Of a DNA stretch of 64,000 nt, positions 29,687 through 39,304 are shown in pieces. The stretch comes from Thauera carbonicopians (lineage in GTDB: Bacteria > Pseudomonadota > Gammaproteobacteria > Burkholderiales > Rhodocyclaceae): positions 1-64,000 of the forward strand of contig NZ_JANUXN010000012.1 in the NCBI RefSeq assembly GCF_025699485.1, given 5' to 3'. The notes under the pieces are model-generated. The model was not told the origin of the DNA. It saw only the letters and a program-made list of their open reading frames with translations, and searched no databases. Every line of letters begins with the position of its first letter. Position 1 is the stretch's first letter. Made by a program: the position numbers and the translations under genes.

Positions 29687-31381
29687 ATGTCGAGCAATAT
29701 CCCGAGTTACGTGCACGGTTCGACCGGCAAGGAACTGATCGGCCTGACCATCGGCCGCTATTTCGACGAGGCCTGCGCCCGCCACGCCGAGCGCGAAGCG
29801 CTGGTGGTGCGCCACCAGAACGTGCGCCTGACTTATGCGCAGTTGCACAGCCGCGTCGATGCGCTGGCCTGCGGCCTGAGGCGGCTCGGCCTCGCGCCGG
29901 GCGAACGCATCGGCATCTGGTCGCAGAACAACCTCGAATGGGCGCTGACCCAGTTCGCCACCGCCAAGGCCGGCCTGACGCTGGTCAACATCAACCCTGC
30001 CTACCGCCGCTCCGAACTGGAGTACGCGCTGAACAAGGTCGGCTGCCGCGCGCTGATCCTGGCGCCGGCGTTCAAGACCAGCAACTACCTGGAGATGATC
30101 ACCGACCTCGCGCCCGAACTGGGCCACTGCGAGCCGGGCCTGCTGCGCAGCCATCGCCTTTCGTCGCTGGAGATGGTGATCCGCATGGGCGGCGACAAGT
30201 CTCCCGGCATGATCAACTTCGACGATCTGCTGACGCAGCCGACCAAGGAGGAACTGGGCGAGCTGGAACTGCTGGGCGAGCGGCTGCAGTTCGACGATCC
30301 GATCAACATCCAGTTCACCTCGGGCACCACCGGCCGTCCCAAGGGCGCGACGCTGTCGCACCACAACATTCTCAACAACGGCTTCTTCATCGGCGAGACG
30401 ATCAGGCTCGTGCCCGGCGACCGTATCTGCATTCCGGTGCCGCTGTACCACTGCTTCGGCATGGTGATCGGCAATCTCGCCTGCCTGACGCACGGCGCCA
30501 CGATGGTGTATCCGGCCGAGGCCTTCGAGCCGCTGGCGGTGCTGGAAACGGTCGCCGAAGAGAAATGCACCGCCCTTTACGGCGTGCCGACGATGTTCAT
30601 CGCCGAACTCGACCATCCGCGCTTCGCCGAATTCGACCTCTCCAGCCTGCGCACCGGCATCATGGCCGGCAGCCCCTGCCCGATCGAGGTCATGAAGCGC
30701 GTCATCGGCAAGATGAACATGGGCGAGGTGACGATCGCCTATGGCATGACCGAAACCTCGCCGGTCAGCTTCCAGAGCGGCACCGACGATCCGATCGACC
30801 GCCGGGTGTCCACCGTCGGCCGCGTCCAGCCGCATCTTGAAGTCAAGGTCGTCGATACCGAAGGCCGTATCGTGCCGCGCGGCACGCGGGGCGAGCTATG
30901 CACCCGCGGCTACTCGGTGATGCTCGGCTACTGGGACGACGAAACCAAGACCCGCGAGGCGATCGACGCCGCCGGCTGGATGCACACCGGCGACCTGGCG
31001 GTGATCGACGACGAGGGTTTCTGCAACATCGTCGGCCGCATCAAGGACCTAGTGATCCGCGGCGGCGAGAACATCTACCCGCGCGAGATCGAAGAGTTCC
31101 TCTACTCCCATCCGAAGATTCTCGACGTCCAGGTCGTCGGCGTGCCCGACAAGAAATACGGCGAGGAGCTGTGCGCCTGGATCATTCTGCGCGAGGAAGG
31201 CTCGATCACCGAGGACGACGTGCGTGCCTTCTGCCAGGGCCAGATCGCGCACTACAAGATCCCGCGCTACATCCAGTTCGTCGACAGTTTCCCGATGACG
31301 GTGACGGGCAAGATCCAGAAATTCCTGATCCGCCAGAAGGTGACCGAAGCGCTCGGACTCGAGGAAGCGAAAACCGCCTGA
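29687..31381 (+). CDS. Fatty acyl-CoA synthetase, AcsF2-like
   Basis: A 564-residue AMP-forming ligase with the P-loop [12 protein letters not shown], the A5 motif AYGMTETSP, the hinge [21 protein letters not shown], and the catalytic lysine segment [10 protein letters not shown]. Proteins of this type often accompany liu genes and are thought to activate isovalerate or medium-chain acids to CoA esters that feed isovaleryl-CoA dehydrogenase. AAAGGAGA before the ATG supports the start. The exact substrate is inferred from context. Confidence 0.88.
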   Translation: MSSNIPSYVHGSTGKELIGLTIGRYFDEACARHAEREALVVRHQNVRLTYAQLHSRVDALACGLRRLGLAPGERIGIWSQNNLEWALTQFATAKAGLTLVNINPAYRRSELEYALNKVGCRALILAPAFKTSNYLEMITDLAPELGHCEPGLLRSHRLSSLEMVIRMGGDKSPGMINFDDLLTQPTKEELGELELLGERLQFDDPINIQFTSGTTGRPKGATLSHHNILNNGFFIGETIRLVPGDRICIPVPLYHCFGMVIGNLACLTHGATMVYPAEAFEPLAVLETVAEEKCTALYGVPTMFIAELDHPRFAEFDLSSLRTGIMAGSPCPIEVMKRVIGKMNMGEVTIAYGMTETSPVSFQSGTDDPIDRRVSTVGRVQPHLEVKVVDTEGRIVPRGTRGELCTRGYSVMLGYWDDETKTREAIDAAGWMHTGDLAVIDDEGFCNIVGRIKDLVIRGGENIYPREIEEFLYSHPKILDVQVVGVPDKKYGEELCAWIILREEGSITEDDVRAFCQGQIAHYKIPRYIQFVDSFPMTVTGKIQKFLIRQKVTEALGLEEAKTA

Positions 31382-31397
31382 ACGGACGGAGTGATCC

Positions 31398-32336
31398 ATG
31401 ACGACCAGCAAGACCCTGCCTGCCGCCGTCCGCATCGTCGAGATGGGGCCGCGCGACGGGCTGCAGAACGAAAAGCGGCTGGTGTCCGCCGACACCAAGG
31501 TCGAACTCGTCCGCCGCCTGGAGGCGGCCGGGCTGAAGGCGATCGAAACGACCTCCTTCGTGTCGCCCAAGTGGGTGCCGCAGATGGGCGACAACACCGA
31601 GGTGCTGGGCCGCGTGCTGGCTGCCGCCGCGCCGGGCGTCGCCTATCCGGTGCTGACGCCCAACCTGAAGGGCTTCGAGGCCGCGCTGGCCGCCGGCGCG
31701 ACCGAAGTCGCGGTGTTCGGCGCGGCTTCGGAGTCCTTTAGCCGCAAGAACATCAACTGCTCGATCGCCGAGTCGCTCGAGCGCTTCCGCCCCGTCACCG
31801 AGGCGGCGCGGGCGGCGGGTGTCAGGGTGCGCGGCTACGTCTCCTGCGTGGCCGGCTGTCCCTATGAAGGCGAGGTGGCGCCGCAGGCGGTGGCCGAGGT
31901 GGCGGCGACGCTGATCGAGATGGGCTGCTACGAGATCTCGCTGGGCGACACCATCGGCACCGGCAACCCGGCCAGCATCTCGCGCATGCTCGAAGCGGTG
32001 ATGCGGCGGGTGCCGGCCGAGCGCCTGGCGGGCCACTACCACGACACCTACGGCATGGCGATCGCCAACATCCACGCCTCGCTGCAGATGGGCGTGGCGG
32101 TGTTCGATGCCTCGGTCGGCGGCCTGGGCGGCTGCCCGTATGCGGCGGGTGCGTCGGGGAACGTCGCCACCGAGGACGTGGTCTGGCTGTTGAACGGGCT
32201 GGGCATCACCACCGGCATCGACCTCGATGCGCTGGTGGATGTGGCGGCCTGGATCAGCGCGCAACTGGAGCGCGAACCGGCCTCGCGGGTGGCGCGCGCG
32301 GTGCTGGCCAAGCGGGCGAAGGCCGGCTGCATGTAG
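31398..32336 (+). CDS. liuE: Hydroxymethylglutaryl-CoA lyase
   Basis: A 312-residue TIM-barrel lyase of the HMGL-like family that splits HMG-CoA to acetoacetate and acetyl-CoA, the last step of leucine degradation. Visible marks are the metal/substrate motif GPRDGLQNE, the metal-binding HYHDTYG, and the signature loop [15 protein letters not shown] with the catalytic cysteine. It follows the acyl-CoA synthetase gene by 16 bases and closes the liu cluster. Also called mvaB in many genomes. Confidence 0.94.
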   Translation: MTTSKTLPAAVRIVEMGPRDGLQNEKRLVSADTKVELVRRLEAAGLKAIETTSFVSPKWVPQMGDNTEVLGRVLAAAAPGVAYPVLTPNLKGFEAALAAGATEVAVFGAASESFSRKNINCSIAESLERFRPVTEAARAAGVRVRGYVSCVAGCPYEGEVAPQAVAEVAATLIEMGCYEISLGDTIGTGNPASISRMLEAVMRRVPAERLAGHYHDTYGMAIANIHASLQMGVAVFDASVGGLGGCPYAAGASGNVATEDVVWLLNGLGITTGIDLDALVDVAAWISAQLEREPASRVARAVLAKRAKAGCM

Positions 32337-32348
32337 CACGTGGCAGCA

Positions 32349-32375
32349 CGCCCCCACCCCCTGTGGGAGAGGGCG
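32349..32375. repeat. Imperfect palindrome after liuE
   Basis: CGCCC...GGGCG bracket a C-rich left arm and a G-rich right arm (GGGAGAGGGCG) just after the liuE stop. The sequence resembles the GGGAGAGGG-type intergenic repeats scattered through many proteobacterial genomes and may also act as a terminator-like structure. Only one clear copy lies in this window, so repeat status is not shown. The rest of 32337-32546 holds no gene that I can see. Confidence 0.3.
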
Positions 32376-32546
32376 TCCGGTGAGGGGGCCCGGGATACCC
32401 GATGCAGAGGCATCCGTTCAGCGCCGGGGGAAGGGGGCCGCGACGGCGTTTCGGCCCGGCCTGCGCCGACTCGGTCATAATCCGGCCTGCCACCAACGAG
32501 ACGGTGCACACGCATGCGCCGTCCGCGCCCCACCGAGAGAGTCGCC

Positions 32547-32747
32547 ATGAATCCTGCTTCGCCCTGTATCAACGTCTGCCGCATGAGTCCGGAAACGGGC
32601 TGGTGCGAAGGCTGCCAGCGCACGATCGAGGAGATCGTGCGCTGGGGCAGTACTACGGATGAGGACCGCCGGTCCATTCTCGCCGCCGTGGCCGAGCGCC
32701 GCGTCTGGCTGGAGGAGGCCGGCCAGCCGGTGGAGGTGCGCGAATGA
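32547..32747 (+). CDS. DUF1289 small cysteine-rich protein
   Basis: A 66-residue protein matching DUF1289, with Cys7, Cys11, Cys20 and Cys23 (SPCINVCRMSPETGWCEGC), probably a metal-binding knuckle. Function is unknown. GAGAGAG upstream supports the ATG at 32547. It overlaps the next, related gene by four bases and heads a three-gene operon ending in an MBL hydrolase. Confidence 0.82.
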   Translation: MNPASPCINVCRMSPETGWCEGCQRTIEEIVRWGSTTDEDRRSILAAVAERRVWLEEAGQPVEVRE

Positions 32748-32953
32748 GCGGCGATGCACTGTGTGTCGGTGTCTGCATGATGGACTGGGAGGCGGGCGTC
32801 TGCCTGGGCTGCGGCCGCACGGCCGACGAGATCTACGGCACGACGGAGACGTCCGAGGCCGAGCCGCCGGCCGAGTCCCAGGCCGGATTGCCGGCAAGCG
32901 AAGGCGCGCCCGCGCCCGGCGCTGCCGGACAAGCCGGAAAGGACGAGGCTTGA
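32744..32953 (+). CDS. Second DUF1289-like small cysteine-rich protein
   Basis: A 69-residue protein whose four cysteines fall at exactly the same positions as in the preceding gene (7, 11, 20, 23: ALCVGVCMMDWEAGVCLGC). This is a tandem duplicate that has since gained an acidic, Ala/Pro/Glu-rich C-terminal tail. It overlaps the upstream gene by four bases and the downstream TTG start by four bases. Function is unknown; a metal-binding accessory role to the MBL hydrolase is a guess from coupling. Confidence 0.72.
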   Translation: MSGDALCVGVCMMDWEAGVCLGCGRTADEIYGTTETSEAEPPAESQAGLPASEGAPAPGAAGQAGKDEA

Positions 32954-33870
32954 GCACACCGCCGCGCCTGCCCGACACGCTGCGTGTGCTCGAACGCGGC
33001 TGGCTGTCGGCCAACAACGTGCTGCTGTTCGACGGCGACGAAGCCACGCTGGTCGATAGCGGCTACGTCACGCACGCGGAACAGACCGTGGCGCTGCTGC
33101 ATGCCGCGCTCGAAGGGCGCCATCTCGGCAGCCTGATCAACACCCATTCGCACTCCGACCACATCGGCGGCAATGCCGCCGTGCAGCGTGCTTTCGGCTG
33201 CAGCATCACGGTGCCGAAGGGCGTTGCACCGGCGGTGGAAAGCTGGGACGAGGCTGCGCTGCTGCTCAGCGTCATCGACCAGGCGGGCGAACCTTTCAAG
33301 GCCGACGCCACGCTCGATGCCGGCGACCGCTTCGTCGCCGGCGAGCTGGAATGGCAGGCCATCGCCACGCCCGGCCACGACATGGACGCGCTGGCCTACT
33401 ACAACGCCGAGCGCCGCATCCTGATGTCGGGCGATGCACTGTGGCGCGACGGCTTCGGCATCCTGTTCGGCCACGTGCTCGGTACCGGCGATGCGCTCGG
33501 CGAGGCCCGCCGCACGCTCGAAACCATCGGCCGCCTGGCGGTGGATGTGGTCCTTCCCGGCCACGGCGCGCCCTTTGCCGAATTCGACGATGCGCTCGAA
33601 CGCGCTTTTGCCCGCCTGCGTGCCTTCGAGGCCGACGGCGCGCGCATGGCGCGCAACGCGATCCGTGCCTGCATCACCTTCAGGCTGCTCGACGTACGCA
33701 GCATGGCGCTCGACGAACTGCCGCGCCACCTCGACGAAACACCGCTGTACCGCGCGGCCAACCAGCGCTTCCTCGGCCTCGATCCCGATGCGCTGGCCGC
33801 CTGGCTGGTCAAGGAGCTGGAGCGGGCCGGCGTGGCGCGGCGGGAGCACGGCGCGCTGGTCGCAAGCTGA
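32950..33870 (+). CDS. MBL-fold metallo-hydrolase, glyoxalase II-like
   Basis: A 306-residue metallo-beta-lactamase-fold hydrolase. The dinuclear metal motif is THSHSDHIGG (His66, His68, Asp70, His71), and further ligands lie in TPGHDMDA and MSGDALW. The C-terminal ~100 residues look like an extra helical domain. The start is a TTG at 32950 that overlaps the stop of the DUF1289-like gene, with AAGGACGAG upstream; the longer frame from 32659 overlaps both DUF1289 genes. It probably hydrolyses a thioester or related ester. Confidence 0.82.
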   Translation: MSTPPRLPDTLRVLERGWLSANNVLLFDGDEATLVDSGYVTHAEQTVALLHAALEGRHLGSLINTHSHSDHIGGNAAVQRAFGCSITVPKGVAPAVESWDEAALLLSVIDQAGEPFKADATLDAGDRFVAGELEWQAIATPGHDMDALAYYNAERRILMSGDALWRDGFGILFGHVLGTGDALGEARRTLETIGRLAVDVVLPGHGAPFAEFDDALERAFARLRAFEADGARMARNAIRACITFRLLDVRSMALDELPRHLDETPLYRAANQRFLGLDPDALAAWLVKELERAGVARREHGALVAS

Positions 33871-34036
33871 ATCATGCGGCGGCTTGAGGGCGATGTGCCA
33901 GAACTCTAGCGCGCGAAACTGGCGACCTGCAACCATAAGCCGCTGTACCAGGGGCACTGCACCTGCTAACCGGCCCGCACGGTGTCGAAATTAAGGCGCA
34001 TAGGTGCTCGGTTCGCGCCAGAGGCTTCCGCGCTGA

Positions 34037-35059
34037 TCAGTGCCCCGGCGTGATGGAAATACAGGATGTCTTGCGCAATGTCGCAGATGGCAGTTCGCCA
34101 AACAAAGCTTTGTAATAGGCGGAAAACATCCCCATGTGCCAGAATCCCCACTTACAAGCTATTCCATTTACCGAGCCCTCGGGACCCGCCATCAGCAGAT
34201 CCTTTCTCGCTCCATGAAGCCTGACGTAGCGCAAAAAGGTGACAACGTTGATGCCCAGCACGTTCATGAAGGCATGATGCAACCCCCGCCGACTCATTTT
34301 GAGCCAAGCACTCAGTTCAGTGACCGTCGGCGGACTCTGCCTGTTGGCAAGAACGTACTGTCGGGCGCGCTCGACGATTGCGCGCTGCACGAAATGGCTG
34401 CTGCGCGCCACCTCACTTTCGGCCGAGCGTGCCAACACTGCATGTAACGCAGCGCCCAAGATGGTCTCGACCATCGCCTTCATTGAGTTCTCATGCTCCA
34501 ACACTTCCGGCGTCGATACTGCTGACGATAGAACTTCCTTCAACGACATCCGCAAAGGACGGATCATTGCTTCCGGAAGCTCGCGTGTATGTGAACCAGC
34601 AATCGGCAATGGTGTATCCCGTCCAGTGGTATCGCGCGCGAAAGCGTCAAACACGTTAGAGTCGATGACCACGACCAGAATCGTCGACTTCTTCGGCGTG
34701 CGGAAATGCAGTTCCTCGTTGGGGCGCAGCAGCATTAGCGAATCACGTACCACGTGATGGCCCTGCCAGTAGCCGCCTTCCCCCATGCACACCGGCACGC
34801 CGACCGTGTAGCTGTTGCGCCGCGGATTTGCCTTTTCGTCCACGCACTGCCAAATCGTTTCGCGGAAGATTTGAATCGGCCCGATCGTCGTTTCGATGAT
34901 TTCGCCGAAAAAGCGTCCTGCCGATAGCTGCAGGTAGTCCTGCGTCCAGTCCCGAAGGCTGGCCGCATGCACACAGGGGTCGTCGGTGGGGATGACGGAA
35001 CATCGCTCGGTCGACCGGCGCGATGCCGCCTGGCCCAGGGGCAGGCCAGTGTTCATCAT
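34037..35059 (-). CDS. qhpR: AraC-family regulator of QHNDH cluster 1 (QhpR-like)
   Basis: A 340-residue AraC-type activator. The N-terminal ~200 residues are an FeaR-like effector domain (LQLSAGRFFGEIIETTIGPIQIFRETIWQCV). The C-terminal domain carries the double helix-turn-helix (VTELSAWLKMSRRGLHHAFMNVLGI...ACKWGFWHMGMFSAYYKALFGELPS). GAGGAG ten bases upstream supports the ATG at 35059. It is divergent from the ubiV/ubiU-like genes. A pair of direct repeats in the gap, found again before qhpA, probably binds this protein. Base composition is lower in GC than that of the structural qhp genes. Confidence 0.82.
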   Translation of the reverse strand: MMNTGLPLGQAASRRSTERCSVIPTDDPCVHAASLRDWTQDYLQLSAGRFFGEIIETTIGPIQIFRETIWQCVDEKANPRRNSYTVGVPVCMGEGGYWQGHHVVRDSLMLLRPNEELHFRTPKKSTILVVVIDSNVFDAFARDTTGRDTPLPIAGSHTRELPEAMIRPLRMSLKEVLSSAVSTPEVLEHENSMKAMVETILGAALHAVLARSAESEVARSSHFVQRAIVERARQYVLANRQSPPTVTELSAWLKMSRRGLHHAFMNVLGINVVTFLRYVRLHGARKDLLMAGPEGSVNGIACKWGFWHMGMFSAYYKALFGELPSATLRKTSCISITPGH

Positions 35060-35208
35060 CTGGATTCGTCTCCTCAAGCGCCGCCGCATGGATGCGGCCT
35101 CCGGTACGCACGTTCACTCGCCAGGGGGCGGTTAATTCCGCCGGCTCCGTTAAGATTAGGTTGGTAACACTGCTGTCGCAAGAGCAGGCGCCACCCCGCT
35201 TCGGCGTC

Positions 35209-35284
35209 TGGCCGATTCTTGATAACTCCAGCCAGATGCTGTGGCCGTTTCACGATACTCCCCACTCGTCCTCCGCCCTAAGAT
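35209..35284 (+). promoter_or_regulatory. Putative QhpR operator pair and promoter, site A
   Basis: Two 16-base direct repeats, TGGCCGATTCTTGATA (35209-35224) and TGGCCGTTTCACGATA (35242-35257), are followed by a -10-like TAAGAT (35279-35284) and the ubiV-like start at 35395. The same pair, with the same 21-base gap between the second repeat and the -10, occurs at 39130-39204. AraC-type activators bind such paired sites, the proximal one covering the -35. The rest of the 335-base gap holds no gene. Confidence 0.68.
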
Positions 35285-35394
35285 GTCATTCAGACTTTGC
35301 ATCGCAGTTGGATGTGCTGGCCCCATCGACTGGCCCTTTTCCACCAACAATGATTCGGCCCGCATTGCACGTGCCGGCACCGGGGGAGACAAGC

Positions 35395-36306
35395 GTGACT
35401 GCAACAACACCGTTCGCCAAAAATGTCGGGCCGCAAAGATTTGGAGGTGACTCACTCGAGCTTGCGGTATCGATGGTCAATCCAATGTCGCTTTCCGAAG
35501 CCGACGACTCCGCCACCAGGTATGCCTGGTGGCGGAACGCGCTGGGTGACCACGAGTTGGCCTCATGGCTCGCGAATTTCACACCCACTCATTTGTATGT
35601 CGGTAGCGAGTTCTGCGAACACCTTCTGCCCGGGCTGCGGACCTGGGAGAAAGCGATTGCCCATGCACAGACAGTGCAATGCCGCGTGTCTCTGCTCACA
35701 CCGATCGCTTCACCACAGCTCATCCGGGATCTTGGCAAGCTGCTTCCATCCCTCACGGATGGGAGCGAGGTGATTGTCAACGACTGGGGTACGGCGCATT
35801 TCATCCATGAACGTTTTCCGGCGCTCCACCTGATCGCAGGGCGACTGCTATGCCGCATGATGAAGGATCCACGGCTTGACCTGGCCGCCCAAACCGCCGC
35901 ATTCAGATTCGATCCGCGTCCCTTGCGGGCGATATTCGCCCGACTGGGTATTCGTCGCATGGAAATCGATGTGCCACTCTCTTCCGATGTCGACACTTTT
36001 TTCACATTACCGCTACCGGCTGGTGTCCATGTTCCATTTGCCTGCGTTGCCAAGGGAAGAATGTGCCGGATCGGGTCGAGTTCGATTCGTGGTCCGGAAC
36101 GGTTCGCTGTCGGGCGCAAATGCAGGAAAGAATGTCTGAAAGTCAGCGCCCAACTCGAACGGCCCGGCTTCCGCGACACACGAGATGTATATCAGATCGG
36201 TAACTCCATCATCAGCAAGCATTCGGCAACGATGTTCGAGGTCGTGAGAAACGCAATCGAGCGAGGTTTCATCAGTCGGATCGTCGTGCCGGGAGAGCCG
36301 ATATGA
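35395..36306 (+). CDS. U32-family UbiV-like Fe-S protein, cluster 1
   Basis: A 303-residue protein of peptidase family U32 that resembles UbiV, which with UbiU hydroxylates the ubiquinone ring without O2. Four cysteines match a UbiV-type [4Fe-4S] site: Cys74 (SEFCEHL), Cys224 (GRMC), and Cys243/Cys247 (RKCRKEC, the CX3C pair). The start is taken as GTG at 35395, five bases after GGGGGAG; longer frames run into the regulatory region. It overlaps the UbiU-like gene by four bases (ATGA). Another copy of this pair accompanies QHNDH cluster 2. Hence the role is probably linked to amine dehydrogenase maturation rather than to ubiquinone. Confidence 0.8.
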   Translation: MTATTPFAKNVGPQRFGGDSLELAVSMVNPMSLSEADDSATRYAWWRNALGDHELASWLANFTPTHLYVGSEFCEHLLPGLRTWEKAIAHAQTVQCRVSLLTPIASPQLIRDLGKLLPSLTDGSEVIVNDWGTAHFIHERFPALHLIAGRLLCRMMKDPRLDLAAQTAAFRFDPRPLRAIFARLGIRRMEIDVPLSSDVDTFFTLPLPAGVHVPFACVAKGRMCRIGSSSIRGPERFAVGRKCRKECLKVSAQLERPGFRDTRDVYQIGNSIISKHSATMFEVVRNAIERGFISRIVVPGEPI

Positions 36307-37307
36307 AGATCGTCGCACCCATTGCCAGCGTGGAGGAGGCTGAAGCACTGGCACGTGCCGGGGCCCGGGAATTCTATTGCGGCTTCGCCCCGGATGAATG
36401 GATCGGCAGGTTCCGTGCAGTGAGTACCAACCGGCGGCCATCAGGCAATTTCCGTGATCGTGCCGAACTCCATCGCGCGGTCGACGTCGTTCATCGACAC
36501 CGGGGTTCGATCTCTCTGGTCTTGAATGCGCAGACCTATACTGACGAACAGATCGCCGCCACCATCACGATCGCCGAGTTTTTTCTGGGCATCGGGGGAG
36601 ACTCACTAATCGTTTCCGACCTCGGGCTGGTCGGCGAATTGTTCCAGCACGTGCCGCTGTCGCGCATCCACGTCAGCTCCGTGGCAACCTGTCGCAACGG
36701 CAGTGCTGCCCGGCTTTGCAAGGAACTGGGCGCGTCACGGATGATCCTGCCGCGCGACGTGACGGTGGGCGAGGCCTGCGAAATCGCCACCGAAGTGCCA
36801 GGTATCGAAATCGAAGCTTTCATCCTCAACGATGGCTGCGTATTCGAAGAAGGCGCCTGCGCCACGCTCCATCTACCGCAGAGCCTGGGCGGCCCGATCT
36901 GCTTGGATAATCATACCGCTCACTATAGGCGGCGTGGCAGCGGGACGCTGGACGGCCCTGCCCTCGACAAGCTTCGGGACAATGACGAGGAATACCGGAA
37001 ATGGCTCTGGTATCGCTTCTCCTGCGGATTCACGACGAATGCGGAGGGGATGCCCTTTGGTCCCTGCGGGCTGTGTGCGTTGCCTAGCCTGCTAAGAGGC
37101 GGAATCGCTGCCGTGAAGATCGCCGGCAGGGAGGCCCCCACAGCCAGGAAGCTTGCCAGCGTGCGCATGGTCAGAGCAGTTCTCGACCGGATCGAGGCGG
37201 GCGAAGACGATGAACACATCATGCAGTTTGCGCAGGCATTGAGACCCTCCGAGGAGCACTGCCGAACGGGATACATGTGCTACTACCCAGAGGTACTCGG
37301 GCATTAG
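36303..37307 (+). CDS. U32-family UbiU-like Fe-S protein, cluster 1
   Basis: A 334-residue U32-family protein. Cys179 and Cys186 in NDGCVFEEGAC have the same CX6C spacing as the UbiU cluster ligands, with Cys200 (GGPIC) and the pair Cys255/Cys258 (GPCGLC) as further ligands. U32 proteins such as UbiU, RlhA and TrhP carry out prephenate-dependent, O2-independent hydroxylations. It is coupled to the UbiV-like gene by a four-base overlap and followed by an aldehyde dehydrogenase gene. Hydroxylation of the QhpC tryptophan is a hypothesis; another aromatic substrate is possible. Confidence 0.8.
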   Translation: MKIVAPIASVEEAEALARAGAREFYCGFAPDEWIGRFRAVSTNRRPSGNFRDRAELHRAVDVVHRHRGSISLVLNAQTYTDEQIAATITIAEFFLGIGGDSLIVSDLGLVGELFQHVPLSRIHVSSVATCRNGSAARLCKELGASRMILPRDVTVGEACEIATEVPGIEIEAFILNDGCVFEEGACATLHLPQSLGGPICLDNHTAHYRRRGSGTLDGPALDKLRDNDEEYRKWLWYRFSCGFTTNAEGMPFGPCGLCALPSLLRGGIAAVKIAGREAPTARKLASVRMVRAVLDRIEAGEDDEHIMQFAQALRPSEEHCRTGYMCYYPEVLGH

Positions 37308-37416
37308 ATGCCGGTAGCCCTCCCGATCGTTTCCAGCACCCCGTGAAGATGGAACGGGGACTGCGACGCGGACACTTGTCCAATCACCACCATCACTTCC
37401 ATCAGGAGACATCGAG

Positions 37417-38937
<1,521 letters not shown>

Positions 38938-39012
38938 TGAATTGGGCCCCACGCCGCTGCAGGGCGGCGCGGGTGCCGGCGTTCTCCCCCATCTCACGAA
39001 AGTGAGTCTTCA

Positions 39013-39037
39013 GGCGGCCTACGGGCCGTCTTTTTTT
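39013..39037 (+). terminator. Rho-independent terminator after exaC
   Basis: GGCGGCC-TACG-GGCCGTC is a 7-bp GC-rich stem with a tetraloop and one G-T pair. Seven T residues follow (39031-39037), 75 bases after the exaC stop. It separates the ubiV-ubiU-exaC transcript from the qhpA operon, which has its own operator and promoter. Confidence 0.85.
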
Positions 39038-39129
39038 GCCTGCCCGCCGCGCATCCGCCGATTCCGCCACCGCGCGCGGCGGGGCGTTTCCGCACCCGGC
39101 GGCCCTCGCCCCCCCGGGATGTAAACACG

Positions 39130-39204
39130 TGGCCGATTCTTGATACGGCCGCCGCTGCCTCTGGCCGTTTCCCGATAAGCCCCTGGGGCCTTCCCTCCTA
39201 TAGT
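39130..39204 (+). promoter_or_regulatory. Putative QhpR operator pair and promoter, site B (qhpA)
   Basis: TGGCCGATTCTTGATA (39130-39145) and TGGCCGTTTCCCGATA (39162-39177) repeat site A at 35209-35257. The first copy is identical over 16 bases. A -10-like TATAGT (39199-39204) follows, and the qhpA start is at 39305. The spacing between the second repeat and the -10 (21 bases) equals that of site A, so both transcripts of cluster 1 are probably switched on together by the AraC-type protein encoded at 34037-35059. Confidence 0.7.
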
Positions 39205-39304
39205 CGTTTCGCGGCGCCCGGTATGGGCCGCGCCACCATCCGATATCGAAGCCGCCCGCTCATGCGCGGCCACGCCAATCCAGATTCACGAAGGAGACAA
39301 CTCG

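Noticed and set aside
35395-37307. The U32 genes as ordinary proteases or collagenases
   Set aside because: They have the cysteine sets and pairing of UbiU/UbiV-type Fe-S proteins, and characterised bacterial U32 proteins act in hydroxylation. The collagenase label is historical.
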